Below are positions 30,481-43,633 of a stretch of 64,000 nucleotides of DNA, one piece after another. The notes below the pieces were generated by a model. It made no database searches. It worked only from the letters and a program-made list of their open reading frames with translations, and was not told where the DNA came from. The stretch lies in assembly GCA_012845835.1 (NCBI GenBank), contig JABAKD010000016.1, positions 19,504,196 through 19,568,195 on the forward strand, read 5' to 3'. How positions within the stretch are numbered: position 1 is the first letter of the stretch; each line of letters starts with the position of its first letter. The position numbers and the translations under genes were made by a program. Origin of the DNA: Undaria pinnatifida (lineage: Eukaryota > Sar > Phaeophyceae > Laminariales > Alariaceae).

Positions 30481-32574
30481 CATCGATTTTGCGACTTCGA
30501 GCCACCCCGAGGGACTTAGTCGTGTGCAGCCAAGGAAAGGCACACGCAGAGAGGGCCGGCCTGCATAGCGTGTGTATGCGCACTTCGTCTCTATTAATAC
30601 GAGCTGGGCCAGCCAAGTAACTGCCAGAGACGTAAATTGGCCATGCCCCGCTCAATTCAACGCATTTACGTGCGATTTTTGGACACGATGTTGATCATAT
30701 ATCAGCCGGCAAATAAATGGAAAGCCGGGCTGTTCTTTTTTTTCTTCCTTGTCCGAGATATATGAACGATGTTCAATCCGAAAAAATACACAAGTGCCCA
30801 TAACTTGCGAAAAACGAAGAAAGAAAAAAAAAACGGTTTTCGTCTGAGTGCTCGTGCGGTTCAAATCCGTTGTGAAATTTTCAGAGCAAAGTTGTCAAAA
30901 TTGAGCGGGGCATCGCAGAAATGCTATTTTCGCCATTTTTTGTCGAAAACACATGGATCTATATACGATAGCATCGAGTTTTGGTCATATCTCTTGATGG
31001 GTGGCGAAATGGGCAATGAAACTTGAACTTAGATCGATGTTCTTCTTCAGCCTTGAGCATTTTTTACACCAATTTTCACCGTGGTCGACAACGACGATTT
31101 TTTTAAAATTTTGATTTGGAAAAGTTGATTCTTTTGAGCTTTCGCAGATATCTCGGCGAGATCGAGTCAAAAAACGAAGCCTCAGAAGTTTTTATAAACT
31201 TTTTTTCTGCATGTGCAATGTTGTGTGAGGGCAGGCGCTTCCAATTTTCAGGTCCTAACTCGTAAAGGCGGTGGCGCTAGAGCTTTCGGAAACGTCTTCG
31301 AAGCGAAAAAAAGTTCGTATCATATTTGTGGGCGGTATTCCGCTGCATCAAACGGTTTTCAACACAGTTTCATGTACTCTGAATATAAGTATATTTTCAA
31401 CCCCCCTACAAGTAGTCATTTTGTGAAATGACGCCCGAGCAGGTGGAAGGTGGCCACGTGGTGCTGACTGCGTATGCACGATGATTGGCCGGTTACCGCG
31501 ATGAACTTAGCTGTGTCTAGTCTAATCTGCAATGGTTCACGAGACACGACTTTGAAAACCTTTATCCGCTTTTAGGCCGGCCCAGCTCGTAGTCGACGAG
31601 GGAAGAAAATGCCGAACCCTGTTCACGGCAAAAGCGAAGGCATGGCATGCACCGCCGTAATGAGGAGGGGGCAGGAGCGCCTGCAAATTCTCACAGACTG
31701 CATATTTCGTTTTTGCGAGCGTGCGTGCTAGACACGTACATGAAGGGGTATGATAGCGTTCTCCTGCTGTAGTGCGCGGCAAGGGGAAGGCCCCGGAGAT
31801 CGCTGTTCAGAAAAGTCGGTGAGAATCAAATAAACAAGTCGAAAAGCGCCTATCAATGCCGGTGGCATAACTCTAGCACTATACTTAATCACGTGACTCA
31901 GTAGTCTTGTGGATAGCACTATTTGCTAACACCTGTATGAAGGTCGCCTCCTTCGGTGATGCCGGCCTTGTCTTGGTCTTGGACGGCGTTGACCGAGGCC
32001 GAGACTCGATTGGTCTGTCGTGCATGTGGCAACGAGGTGCCTCCACAAACCTCTGTCGCTATGAGCCAGGGGAGATTTTATAGAGTCGTCTGAGGGAGCT
32101 CGGGTCGTGTCGTAGAGAGCAGAGCTTTACCACATTTTCGAGACCATATTTGATGCACACTACTGTGTACTAGACCGAAAGGGATTTCGCCCTACATAGG
32201 TTGGTGGCGTTTAACTCCATTAGGGTTCGGGTAAGGGCATAATATATAATTTCAAGAGTTTGTCAACCATGTTGTCAAAAAAAGTGGTGAGCTATACTGG
32301 AGTGACGGCCGCAATCTGGTTTTACGACACGGGCGCTTGTTTCCGTCATATATTCGCTCCCGAGGGCTGATATTGCCTTTTCTTTGTGCAAGTGTCGGAT
32401 TGATGTGTTTGTTTTATAGGCGTGCACGCCTACACATCGGTTTGTGCGGGTTAGGTTCGCGAAACCGGACCGGCCCTGGGGAATGACCTCGTTCCGACCA
32501 CATAGTCTCGCCGACATTTCTGTGACCGAAGCGGGGTCCCTTGGAACTGCGTATTCTGGTATATATAGCGTATG
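30481..32574. other. Gene-free stretch
   Basis: A relic of the cgacgaggg.agaaaatgc block is seen at 31590. A 48-codon plus-strand frame starting at 31937 (MKVASFGDAGLVLVLDGVD) looks protein-like but has no support. No RNA gene seen. Confidence 0.4.
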
Positions 32575-32645
32575 ACAAGCTGATACATATCTTTGATCTC
32601 ACAGCCGAAGTGTATTTGAATATTATTTGTGACCTAAACCTCCTA
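32575..32645 (+). repeat. Dispersed repeat family D, copy 3 (partial)
   Basis: Only the end block is present: tttgatctcacagccgaagt then gtatttgaatatt. Confidence 0.7.
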
Positions 32646-32654
32646 AAAAATCAT

Positions 32655-33235
32655 CCCCCCCCCCCCCCTCTAGCTCTCCCTTACTCAAACGCCCCACCAA
32701 ATATCGAAATCCGCCACATTAATAAACACTTCACGCACAGGATATCACCTCATTATCTTTCGAGAGCCATCCATGCCGCTGTGTTCCCCCCCCCCCCCCC
32801 GCCTCGAACGCCCCCTTCTTCCCCATCACCCGCACCTTCGCCTAGACCTAGCACCACACGTATAACAAACCCCTCACCTAAAGCCCTTCCCCCCCCCACC
32901 CCCACCCCCCACCCCCGCCCCCACCCCCCACCCTCCCCCCCCAACCCATCCCAACCCCACCCCCTCGAACACTCCACCCTCTCTTTACTCACTGATCGTA
33001 CGACTTACCCCAGGATATACACGATAAACTGATGTATTATTTCCTAAAATGTCACATTTATCCCCTCGAAATAATGTATAGTTTCCAGGCACATATCGAG
33101 CTGCCCCCCCCCCCCCCCCCCCGCCCCAACCCCCCCCCCCCCCCCCCCCCCCCGCCCCCAATAATATACTGGTGCCAAAACCGTCAGATTTATCCCCTCG
33201 AAAGGATTTATAGCTTACATGCACAAATTGCCCCT

Positions 33236-33271
<36 letters not shown>

Positions 33272-33324
33272 CCCCCCTCCAAACCCGCTCGCTTTTGATC
33301 AAAACCAGGCCCCCCCTTTCCCTT
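32655..33324. repeat. Composite array with long poly-C tracts
   Basis: Three or so units of about 130 bp, each with ttatcccctcgaaa, tatagttt/tatagctt and a run of C of up to about 30 bases interrupted by single G. It is C-rich on the plus strand throughout. Confidence 0.9.
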
Positions 33325-33560
33325 CACAGCTGTCAGATTTTGTCCCCCTCAGAAACGGGTTTTATAGTTTCCGCGCACAGACTGACTAAAATCATCCTGT
33401 TGACCCTGATAGCTACACTGTAGCTGTAAGGGGAGTCGCCGACCTATATCCTTAATGAGGACACACAACCCGTAATGCGCGCGATCGGAGTATCACACAC
33501 AGCTTGCAAATATGAGTTTCGACGAAATCTTCGATCTCACAGCTGGAGTGTATTTTAATT
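33325..33560 (+). repeat. Dispersed repeat family D, copy 4
   Basis: Full-length copy with cagattttgtccccctcaga, tttatagtttccgcgcacag, ggggagtcgccgacctatat and gatctcacagctggagtgt. Lies at the end of the poly-C composite array. Confidence 0.85.
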
Positions 33561-36500
33561 TTTATAATATAGCGGTGGTATCATTCATTCATCGTGCTTG
33601 TTGTCTAGATCAGCTGTTCTTATTGGTGTTATTGGTGGATTCCTGGAAGCTTTGGTTTCCATATTGTCGGTATCCTGAGGCAGATACTACATTGCGAGAC
33701 ATTCTCGTTGCCAGCAAGTGCCCGAAGCAATGGTGATACAGTGAGTGCAGTGTGACACTCTTGACAGTCTGACAGCAGTCTGACAAGAACTACTCTCGTC
33801 GTCGTCGGTTTCCCTATTTCTATTTTTAATTTCTTCCTGCCGTACTCGTAGGTGATACCCTTGGGTTGCTTGTGTTACTTGTATTACTTGGGTTACCTTC
33901 GCGTTCGAGTCATATCTTATGTTTTATTGCTGCGACACAGCAGCATGTGAACCACAACAGTAGCGTTTTTTTTTTTTTTTTTTTTCATCCTCCGGCGGAT
34001 GGGGAAAAATAAACCTTTAGCTCACCGCATTTCCACGTATTTTCATGCGCGGTATTCATTACGAATTTCATTTGTTTCTCGTGATGGGGCGGCGCTCGTA
34101 TGTTGTCGCCATATTCAATCCCCACATTTTTTTCTTTTCCGATTTTTGACGCCGCGGGACGTGGTGTTTTTGGAACACGCGATGTGTAAACCATTTTTGG
34201 TGCTATGCGCGGCTTTTCATGCGCGGCACGGCACTCTGTTGTGGTACCTCGTCTGCGCGATACTCTAGATCTGACTTGGGGCCGTATCCCCTCAGGCGCA
34301 TGCGGTATTTAATGTCGAGCACAAGCAGACAAGCAGACTGCTGTCTCTGCCTGGTTCAGGTGTGCGACGGACCACTCTGTCAAGGACGTACTACTCAATT
34401 CTTGGTTGAGATTCATTTGGGTGGCCTAACGCGGGTAGGGGATACTTGTACATGGTTTTCCCAAGCAAACTCAGCCAGTTTGTCGATCTTGAGGTGCTGG
34501 GGATGTTTTCCCGCGGATGGTACGAGGGTTTTCGATGGGCGAGGTGTATGGATATTTCTCCATCTTTTTGTACTACACCACTGGTGGCATCTGAGAACAA
34601 ATTACGTATGATCCTGTCCAGGGTAACAGCAGTTTGGGCTTTGGTCCATCAAAATCCTGATCATGGTCTATGCAGTAGTCTAACTTGTTAGTCATGATGT
34701 AACACGGGGTACGGTGGTAATTTTTCATTTCCAGCCGCTTGTTTGGCTGCACACTCCGTAATTTTTCGGCGTGCTATCATAGTTCGAAGGCGATTTGTAA
34801 GTTGCCGGGACCTTGTGTTTGGTGCTATGATAGATCCTTGGAAGCTGCTGTGCTTCCTTCGTAAGGAATACCAAAGTTAGCGTCTACTGGTAATTGTGCT
34901 GGTGGTCTACCGAACATTCTAGCGAAGATGAGGAAAAAAGGCGTTTCCTGTGCCGCCGTAGTACTAAATCACAAAAGATAGGCCACTTGTATAATACATA
35001 ATTCAAAGTACTAGCAGTAAGAGTCATGCCCAGTTGCCGCGTCAGGTCGCACAGACCGGGCGTTTGTTAACGCGTCTTCATGGTTGGCATTTGTGATCGG
35101 AGATATGACGGTATCTACGTACCCTGTCCTCCACACCTTTCATGTTTGATTCCTGGCATATTGAGTTACGAAAAAGGTACGAGTTCGAAGGGGGCTGGAG
35201 AAAAGCAAAGATGTTTGGGAAACAACCCACGTTAGTGCCCGTTTTGGTGCGCAAAGACGTACATACCAGGCATCTTATGTTAAGTTTATCAAGACCGATG
35301 ATGCGGACCAGCACAAAATATTTGTACTTCATTACTTTTTGGCTGACCCCTTCTCCATACGTTGATACTAACTGCGCACTTCTTTTAATCCTTGATTAAT
35401 ATATGTAGTATGTACGTACTACCGCTGTGTAAGTTACACCCGGCGTCACTAAGGCAGGCTCTGCTCCCCCCTCCCCACTACCGTCCACGCCTTTATTTTG
35501 TTGCATAGGGGGTGTATACTAGTGTATACTCGTGATCGTTGTCATGGGGATTTATCTTTTTCTTGCCCAAAAAAAATACTGCTGTTGTTGTCGTTTTGCG
35601 CATTTACTCGCATAATCAAGTCCGTGGTAACAGGACACAGGCTTCAGTTACTCTGGAGCTCAGGAATATACGAGTACAGGAAACGCGAGAGCGTGAGATA
35701 GCAAAAATCGGTGACGACAGCCGACGAGAAGAAAAGGCTGAAAAGTGGAAAAGCTCAACCCTACCTACGCGTGATAAAAATAAAGGCACGTGCCGGCAGG
35801 GGGGGGGGGGGGGGTATATCTGTGACGACGTCTTATCCGGAAGATCGCTGAGGGTAAACTTCTTACGAGTTGAGCTGAAAAGTAAAATTGACAATAAAAG
35901 TCATGAAAAGACCACAGCAGCAGCACAGCAGCAGCAGCACAGCAGCAGCAGCACGGCAGGGTATGAAACACTAACCTAACGGGAAGTAGAGGAAACACGT
36001 AAGGAAGGTCAACGGACGCCTATGCAGGTGCTACATATCAGAGTCCAGAGTAAAGGGAGAAGCCACACAGAAATAGCGAGTCCATACTTCGAGGGAAGCA
36101 AGCAAGGGAGGAAAGGAGACAAAGGATGGCTACGAAGGGAAGCGAGAATACGCAGCAGAAATATAGTTATTAGTACGAGTACGCGAAACCAGTTCAGAGT
36201 TTCTTACTTCTGGCCAGGCTGGAATTCGTATGTGTAAAAGCAGGGTGTGTCCTAGGCTATTTTCAGTACAAAAGAGGCCGTATTATTATTTTCGTCCAAA
36301 CTCGAAGATGGTACTCATTTCAGTAGCTGACAATTCTGAAGTGCCTCGAGTCGAGTACTGTAAGAAAAAGAAACAGTCGCAGCAAAACAAAAAGACTATT
36401 ACTAGTTAGTGGCGATGGAGAGTACGCAAGCAATGGCGTGCGGAATGGCGCGAGGGCATCGCGAAGGACAGGGTACAGGTGCAGGTGGAGGCTAAACAAG

Positions 36501-36799
36501 TGGAGCGGGGCCCATAGATGCGGCAAAAAAATAGGCGGCCACGCAGAGCCACGTGGTCACGTATTATTAATAGAGAGGGACCGGGTAAGCTCGCGGGACA
36601 CCGAAAAACAAGGAAACCGATTGGAAAAGCATCTAGATTCTGCGTTTGGCACCCACAGCAGTAGAGCCTACTCAGTCACAGATCAATCGAGCCAATGGCG
36701 ATCATTTTCCACTTCTCTCATATACCCCCTCCTCTACGCTTATTAAATACTGTATTTAAGTCCATTATTTTGTCGTACCGAGTATAGCGAGCAAGTAAA
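33561..36799. other. Gene-poor stretch
   Basis: Apart from repeat Q, a (CAG)n run at 35912-35960, a G-tract at 35799-35813 and a block at 35455-35500 related to the inverted arm at 29600, I see no supported gene. Confidence 0.4.
33963..34060. repeat. T-homopolymer plus dispersed repeat Q, copy 3
   Basis: A run of about 20 T is followed directly by the cctccggcggatggggaaaa block. Confidence 0.85.
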
Positions 36800-37849
36800 C
36801 TACTGCTGCTGCTGTACTAGAATGATGCACCCAGTATAAATTCAAGTCGATACTGCTTTGTTTGCTGTTCAATTCCAAGCAATATTACACGGGCTGACTG
36901 TCTCGAGTAGATAATATTGATTATAGTCTACCTGGCACAAGAAGAGTACCACTACTCGTACTGATGTGTTCCAAAGCTTCTCACCTTTCATCACTCCCAC
37001 TGCAGCAGTACCAGGTAGAACATTTTGTCTGTGAGGACACGCCCGAGGCCCGCCACGTCCACCTCTTCGAACGCATCGCCGGAACGCTGGAGTCGACCTA
37101 AAACGTGTACGAGTACGTATTGTTGTACTAGCATCCACGCCGCAACACACTATTCAGTGTAATGAGTAGTAATAGCCAGCTGGTAATAAATAAAAAGTGG
37201 TTACTTGCGACATTCATATTTGGTGTGTAATTTCGTAGACGCATACGAGTAACATACCGTGATACACGTATCATATGCTAGTAATACGTATGTTCATATG
37301 TCGTTGGTTCGCCGGTCACAACAGTAACAATATGTATATTTTCATATTTACGACATAACACGTGAAAATACGACGCCAGTGGCATGCCAGAATACAATAC
37401 TCATACGATACGTACCAACTAGGTATTAACATAATATTCATAATAGTCGGCTGGTCGGTTTAGAGGGCTCGGTGTGTCAGTCCAATACCAGGTATATCGT
37501 AGTATCGGTAGCCATTGTCCCCGTTGAATTTTCCAACGCGTCGGAACTCAGCCAACCGTACTCTCGTTGGCCGATTCGTTAACGTTTTTGTTGCTGCAAA
37601 GATCGGTCCCTCGAATGCATTATAATACCTGGTACTGATTCAAGTGGATATAGTATTGGACATATCCAGCAGTAGAGCACACTTATTAATGGCTGTATCA
37701 CGAACGCGCCACACCCACGCGCCTTCAGTCCACCCCCACCATCCCCCTCCCGCTATCGCCCTCCCCTCCCGCCCCCTCCTCCCCCCTACCCCTTTCCCCC
37801 CCGGGGCGGAAATTATTGCAGATTACGGATATACTGACAGTCAGTGCGT

Positions 37850-38130
37850 TACCGCGTTGTTGTTCGTTCGTTCATGGTCCGACGTACGTGTGCATGGTGC
37901 TCTCCTGCATGCAGGTGTTACCGCGTTCGCTCTCGTGGCATGAACATTCGGGGTGCTGGCATCGGGTCTGCTTGCAGGTGTTGCCGAGTTCGTTCGTTCG
38001 TTCGTGTTCATGATACACAACGTGCTACTACTGTATGTGGTAGATGCTGATCTGTCTGCAGGTGCTGTGGTACCGAGTTCGTGCTTGTAACGACGTGCAG
38101 GCGTTGGGGGGGGTACATTTATTCTGTTTG
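37850..38130. repeat. Tandem array with gcaggtgttaccgc core, second copy
   Basis: Four to five diverged units matching 547-790, with extra ttcgttcgttcg slippage. Confidence 0.75.
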
Positions 38131-39119
38131 CAGGTGTTACGGCTGCTACTAATGCCACTACTGCGTTCATTCGTGTTGCAACGTGCGTTGTGCTGGTGGT
38201 GCCAGGCATTCGACACTACTATCACCGTGCACGGTGTGCGTTTACTCTCTATTATAGCGTCGATTACATGGTAGCAAGTCGTAAGGTCTTGGTACTGCTG
38301 CTCTTCTTGGTTGATCGATTTTGTACCAAGGTTTCTCCAAGAATGCACAGCGAAGCCGCAGCTGTGCCCAAGTAAAGTGTAGCCAGGTATAACCCCCCCC
38401 CTTTCTGCACGCCGCAGGTTTGACGTCTGAGCGGAGGAAGGGAGGATCGCGGGAGAGGGGCGCGTATATACTACGATGCAGGAAAGGCCAGCACGGTTTG
38501 AGGCAATGCAGTACTCCAGCCGACCATGCTCCTGAACAAAGAGTAACTGACAAACAACCCAATCAGAATCGTTGGAAAACCTACCCTTGCATTACTACTG
38601 TTCCTATTAATAGGAGGATTTATTCCTCGTTCTACATGTACGAAGTACTACTACAGCAGGCAGATGTCGAGGTCAATGGAATGGTCATCATCGGATTGCA
38701 CGTTAATTTTTCCAAACGTCCATGCTTGGGTTTGCGTCAGGTATATTGAGCTCCTCAAGAGATGGGTGTCGTATTTTGTTGCGAGCACCCGTTACCGTAG
38801 CGGGCGTCTACTGCTGTACCTGTGCTTGCTCTCGTGGCAAAATTTACGCTTAAACCGCGGAGTGGTTTGAAGCAGCAGGCGGGAGGAAGGGACGGAGGGA
38901 GGGGCGATGGGAGGGAGGGAGGGAGGGAGGGAGGAGCCGCGACACTATATCGTGGCACTGTTGAACCCAAAGACTAACCACTGACGGGACTAACTGAGGG
39001 GAGGCCAATCAAGTTGGGTGCGAGGTGTACTTTACTACAGTAGGCAAGTACCTCGATCTATTAAAATAGGAGCACCTTGTGAAGAAAACCGAAGCAGGGG
39101 CTCTTAACTACACATTGTT

Positions 39120-39262
39120 TATGAAGGAGGGAAGCAGAAAGGGGAAGGGAGGGAGAGAAGGGGGGAGGACAGGAGGGGAGAGGGGGGGGGGGGAGGGAAG
39201 GGGAAGGGGGGGGGCGGGCTGGAGGGATGGAGAGAGGGAAGGAGAGGGGGGGGGGGCAGAGA
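39120..39262. repeat. Purine-rich tract, second copy
   Basis: gggagggaaggg-like runs at the position homologous to 2140-2280. Confidence 0.9.
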
Positions 39263-41743
39263 TGTAGTTGCGAGATCGGTTCCTGGGGGGCACCTAAAGC
39301 GCCGTGGGAATGTGTCGGGAATAAGGACCCTGGTTGTTGCTCGACTGCAGCAGAACAGCCACTAATAATAGTAGTCCACCACAACAATCATCATACCCGG
39401 TATATTTTCACAGCGAATAAGTGACCACCTCCTCCTCCTCGCGAACGCGATCCAGATATATTACATCTCAAGACATGATAACTTTCAACATCATTTTTTT
39501 GGTTTTCAACATCGCGCGCATTACGGCATACGCAAAAATCTTCCCCGACCTCCCACACCCCCACCGTTCCCCCGCTCCCCACACCCCGCGTTCCTGGAGC
39601 GAACACTCGCCGCTCTGACACGAGTACGTTGAATCGATAAAGGTTGGTCACGAGAAAAACGGGCGGGAAACAGACTGCTACGCCGACCTCGGCTGACTCT
39701 GCTTGCCGCCATAAACAGCCGTTCTATACGTCCGCGCCACGACGACTACCGCTTTTTCTTGCGGCTGCACACGGTATTGGTCACTAGGCGTATGCCTGGA
39801 TGTCTGTCTGGATAATTGCATGCCTACTATTATTCCAGCTATGTCTGCACGTTCGTGTAGGCCTATATGTCTGGATGGCTGCATGATTTCAAACCCTGGT
39901 GGTTATATCTGTACATATCGTACCAAAATCCCAAGATATTCCACTCAGGAAGGAAACGTGCGGACCATTTGGTACTCAAATTAATGCCCGCAAGGTCCCT
40001 TTATTTCGTTCCATATTGGTGTGAATTCCGCGAGACATTGGGTCCATCAAGGGGTGACCAACTACGTTGCTCGTTGTTGGTCGGGCTCGCGAGCGAGTTG
40101 TAACCCGCACCTACCCACCCACCCCCACATCCCGCTAGTTCTTCTGCTTGCTGCAAGTGACAAATCGAGTCTGAGCTCACCCAACGCCGCCTCAGCTACG
40201 CACAACGGAGATAAAAAACAACAAAGTGGGGTTACGAGGGAATACAAGAACACGGTACATAAACGACCCCCCCGCGCACCCATTGGCATCACCATTAATG
40301 ATCTTGGGAATTAGAACACGCCATCCTCTCCTGCTTGTTGGTCACAGAAAATAATAATCTTTCTAGAAAACAAAAAGCTGCTTCCTCTCCACCATCTACA
40401 GCGGCATAGTAGTCCATCTACAGCGGCATGCGAGTAAAGCGCCATTGCTGTGAACTTAGTGCAATCAGATCGCAGCATCGTGGTGGACTGTTTTGACATC
40501 CGAATAATTCAACAGCCCCCCTTCCCTTTACATATCTGGACGTAAATATAAGTAACGTATTGTATTCATAATAATACTTCAACGGACCCTATATTTAAAT
40601 CCATTGTGTAACTTTCAGTGGGCGCTATGCCAATACAATAACAACAATAATACCTCCTCCTGGTACTTCTCCCCCAACAAAAATAACGACGACGGTTTGA
40701 CACCACGCACGGAACAAGGTAGTAGAGTCTCAAATTTACCCGCGCGACACACGTACGTAGGACTTGCGTTATTCTAGCACTGTTTCGACTTCGCCGACCA
40801 ACCGACCAACCTGCATGCCACTCACGCCTTTACGCAATTTATCTGTTTATCAGTTTTAAACCTCCTGTAAAATATTGTACGTGCGCTCCTGTACCAGTAT
40901 TTACGAGCATTTTTTTTTATCATCGGGGGGAGGGGAGCGGCGGGCGTCAAACCTTTTGGTGGAGAACAACACGAAAACCCACGCTTTTGATTGCCACCGA
41001 TCGCGCACATCTTGAGCACCGCTGCAACTGCTCAAGTGCGGCGTAAACCAAACCGCGGACCACCGACCGATAGCCGCAACCAACCCTGCCACCACCGCCG
41101 CAGCCGAAAAAAAGTGCTAAAAACGCAAAAGTCACAGCCACAAAAAAACAGACCGCGACGACGCTTTCACCGGCATCTACCCACTTCCACCACGGGCAAA
41201 ATCTGCGGTGGTCACGACTACGAACATGCGGCACGAAACAAGAATAACCGACTGAAAACCAGCGCCGAAGCACTCCACCTATCTCGTCCGGCAAGAGAGA
41301 GTAAGAGAGAGCACGTATGATCCAAGAGATAGCAGGGGAAAGTTCATCCACCGTCACACCCCTTCCCTTTATCACAACCCTGAACCCTCCTAGAAGTGGC
41401 ATGGCGGGTACAAAAGCGACAATCAGAAGACCACCAAAGCGTCCCACCCGCCACCTTATCTGGAAAAAAGAGCGAACACGTTCCATCAAAGAGTACAGGA
41501 GGGCAAATCTGACCGCCATCACACACAACATGCCCTTCTGACTTTTCACAGCCCCACCCTCTCCAGGGGTTCGCATGGCAGGAAAAATAATACAACCATC
41601 ACCATCACTACCACCACCAGCACCCCAAAACATCCCATCCATCTCCTGCGGCGAGATACCCACCGAGCAACCTTGCCCTCCCGTTGGAGGACATGGCGAG
41701 TTCTGTGTCTCCCGCTCCTTCTCTAAAAGTAAGCGCACGATGA

Positions 41744-43633
41744 TTACCTCACGCGGCAGGCGTGGCCTACGCGGCTGGCTTGCCAGGCGCGCCCACCGTA
41801 TCCCACGTGTCCACCGTATCCAGCGTGCCCGACGTAACCTGCTTGTCCACCGTACCCAGCTTGGCGGGGGTAGTAACCCGCTGCACCCACCGCCGTCACC
41901 TGGTATCCCAAGGGCCTCCACGCGGCATCGGGCCGCTGGGAGGGAAACCCAGGCACGTACCCACCGTTATTGGCATACCTTGACGGAGCGGCGACATAGG
42001 GTGGGACTGGGGCACAACCACCACCCCTGTGCAGCCCGCTGTCACCCCCGCCAACTCCACCACCACCGCCCCCGCAGAAGCTACCGCCGCCGCCGCCACC
42101 GGCAGTCACCCTTGATGGGGTCCTCACAGCAACAGGAACAAAAGGAGCACCTCCTTGGCAGACGTGTTGGCGAGCGGCGCCCGTCTGTTGGAACGCGCCT
42201 TGTTGGCGATGGCGCGGACGGACGCCACTTCTTTCGACTCCCCCCCTTGAGCGCGGGGTCCAGCGCGGGGAAACGTGACCGCGCGATCGTCGGTTCTGTC
42301 GACGGTGGAAGGCGGCAACGCCACCGTTTGCCCTGATCCCGCCGGCAGCACTACCACTACCACAGCTGCCGACACCGCTACCGCGACTGGAGCTGCCGCT
42401 ACTGCCGCCACCACTATCGTAACTGCTGCTACCGCTTCCGCGGCTGTAGCTACCGCTGCCGTGGTTACCGCCGCTACCGCAATTCTGGGAGGCTCTCCAC
42501 TCTGCGCGGCAGTTCTGGCGTGAAGTCGCTGCTGGAACTGCGACGCGTCTCGGTGAGGTTGTGGCGTCTTCCCCTCCTCGTCCCCACCCACCGTCTCTCG
42601 CGTGGCGTGGGCTGGATGACACCTCTCCTCCTCCTAGTTCTCCCCACCCCTCCCCTCCCACGTCTCCCCCTCCTACCCTCCCACCGTCTCCGCTTCCACC
42701 TACCCCTTCTCCCCACCCACCCTCAAAAAGTGGTCGAGGGCTGAAAGATGCCTCTTCTCTTACCAGTCCTCTCCATCCTCCCCCCTCTTCTACCATGTGA
42801 AGCTTCGTAGGAGTTGCTACGGCCGTGGCGACGTACCCGCAACCCCCACCGTTCCCTTCTGTGCCGTAGCTGGCACCGCCGGTACTGTAGCCACCACCGC
42901 CACTCTCGTCCGCGTTGCCGACGGCACGACTCGAGCCCGCCGTCGTCGCGAAGCTACCCTCCTGCGGGAGAGGGTCGTGCACCGTGCCCGCTCCTCTGTC
43001 CACGGTAGCAGTTGCGTCGGCGGTGATATTCGCGGCATCCGCAATTGCTATGGTGGCAGCAACGCTGTCCATGGCGCTAGGGACACGGAGGGCTTCTCCG
43101 CCACGGTCCACGACGAACGGACCCGGAGGTAGTCTCCGGACGCTTTCTGTCCCTTCTGGCGCTTCGTCCGCTGTCGCAACAAACGTCGCGGGGAGAAGAG
43201 CCCTCACACCCACACCACTTTCATCACCACCACCGTCGCCGCCGCCGCCGACACCACCATCAACACCACCGACACCACCACCGCCACCGGGAATCATGTC
43301 CACATTAGCAGCATAAAGAGCAGGATAAACGAGCCCAGCACCAGCACCTGAGGCAGGCTTAGCAGCAGCAGCAGCAGCAGCCACAGCAGCAGCAGCCGCA
43401 CCGGTTTCCTCCTCAGGAAGTCCCAGAACATCCCGAAGGAAGGCCGCCGCGGCCAAGGTGTCGGTTGCTGGACGGGAACCAGTTTCAGCTGCAGCCCCAA
43501 CCGCAGCTAATGAAGAGACCCGTTCGGCCTCCAGCTGGCGGCCGTACAGGCCGACCATTCCTTCCACCAGTTCTGCCATGGTTGGACGCTGGCTGGGGTT
43601 GACCGCTAGCGCTGGGGCGATTAGCTCAAATAT
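41744..43633 (-). CDS. Kinase B last exon: subdomain XI and disordered tail
   Basis: 1890 bp after acceptor tcgtag, ending TAA. Begins IFELIAPALAVNPSQRPTM. The tail holds the same ordered signatures as A: RRLPPGPF, SPRxxxxGGWG, FHRRQNRRSRG, and a C-terminal series of GYGGHAGY-type repeats ending RVGHACRVR. Microsatellite-like Gly, Ala and Ser runs differ in length from A. Confidence 0.93.
   Translation of the reverse strand: MFELIAPALAVNPSQRPTMAELVEGMVGLYGRQLEAERVSSLAAVGAAAETGSRPATDTLAAAAFLRDVLGLPEEETGAAAAAVAAAAAAAKPASGAGAGLVYPALYAANVDMIPGGGGGVGGVDGGVGGGGDGGGDESGVGVRALLPATFVATADEAPEGTESVRRLPPGPFVVDRGGEALRVPSAMDSVAATIAIADAANITADATATVDRGAGTVHDPLPQEGSFATTAGSSRAVGNADESGGGGYSTGGASYGTEGNGGGCGYVATAVATPTKLHMVEEGGGWRGLVREEASFSPRPLFEGGWGEGVGGSGDGGRVGGGDVGGEGWGELGGGEVSSSPRHARDGGWGRGGEDATTSPRRVAVPAATSRQNCRAEWRASQNCGSGGNHGSGSYSRGSGSSSYDSGGGSSGSSSRGSGVGSCGSGSAAGGIRANGGVAAFHRRQNRRSRGHVSPRWTPRSRGGVERSGVRPRHRQQGAFQQTGAARQHVCQGGAPFVPVAVRTPSRVTAGGGGGGSFCGGGGGGVGGGDSGLHRGGGCAPVPPYVAAPSRYANNGGYVPGFPSQRPDAAWRPLGYQVTAVGAAGYYPRQAGYGGQAGYVGHAGYGGHVGYGGRAWQASRVGHACRVR

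Larger units (their letters stand above)
36800..41743. other. 3' flank of kinase B, second copy of duplicated block
   Basis: Aligns in patches and in order with 1-5666. No gene supported. The long minus-strand frame 40947-41921 overlaps the last kinase exon in another frame and is not conserved in A. Confidence 0.65.

Noticed and set aside
31937..32083. 48-codon frame MKVASFGDAGLVLVLDGVD...
   Set aside because: Protein-like composition but no splice, homology or duplication support.
40947..41921. 324-codon minus-strand frame
   Set aside because: Overlaps the last kinase B exon out of frame, and the homologous region of A has no such frame.
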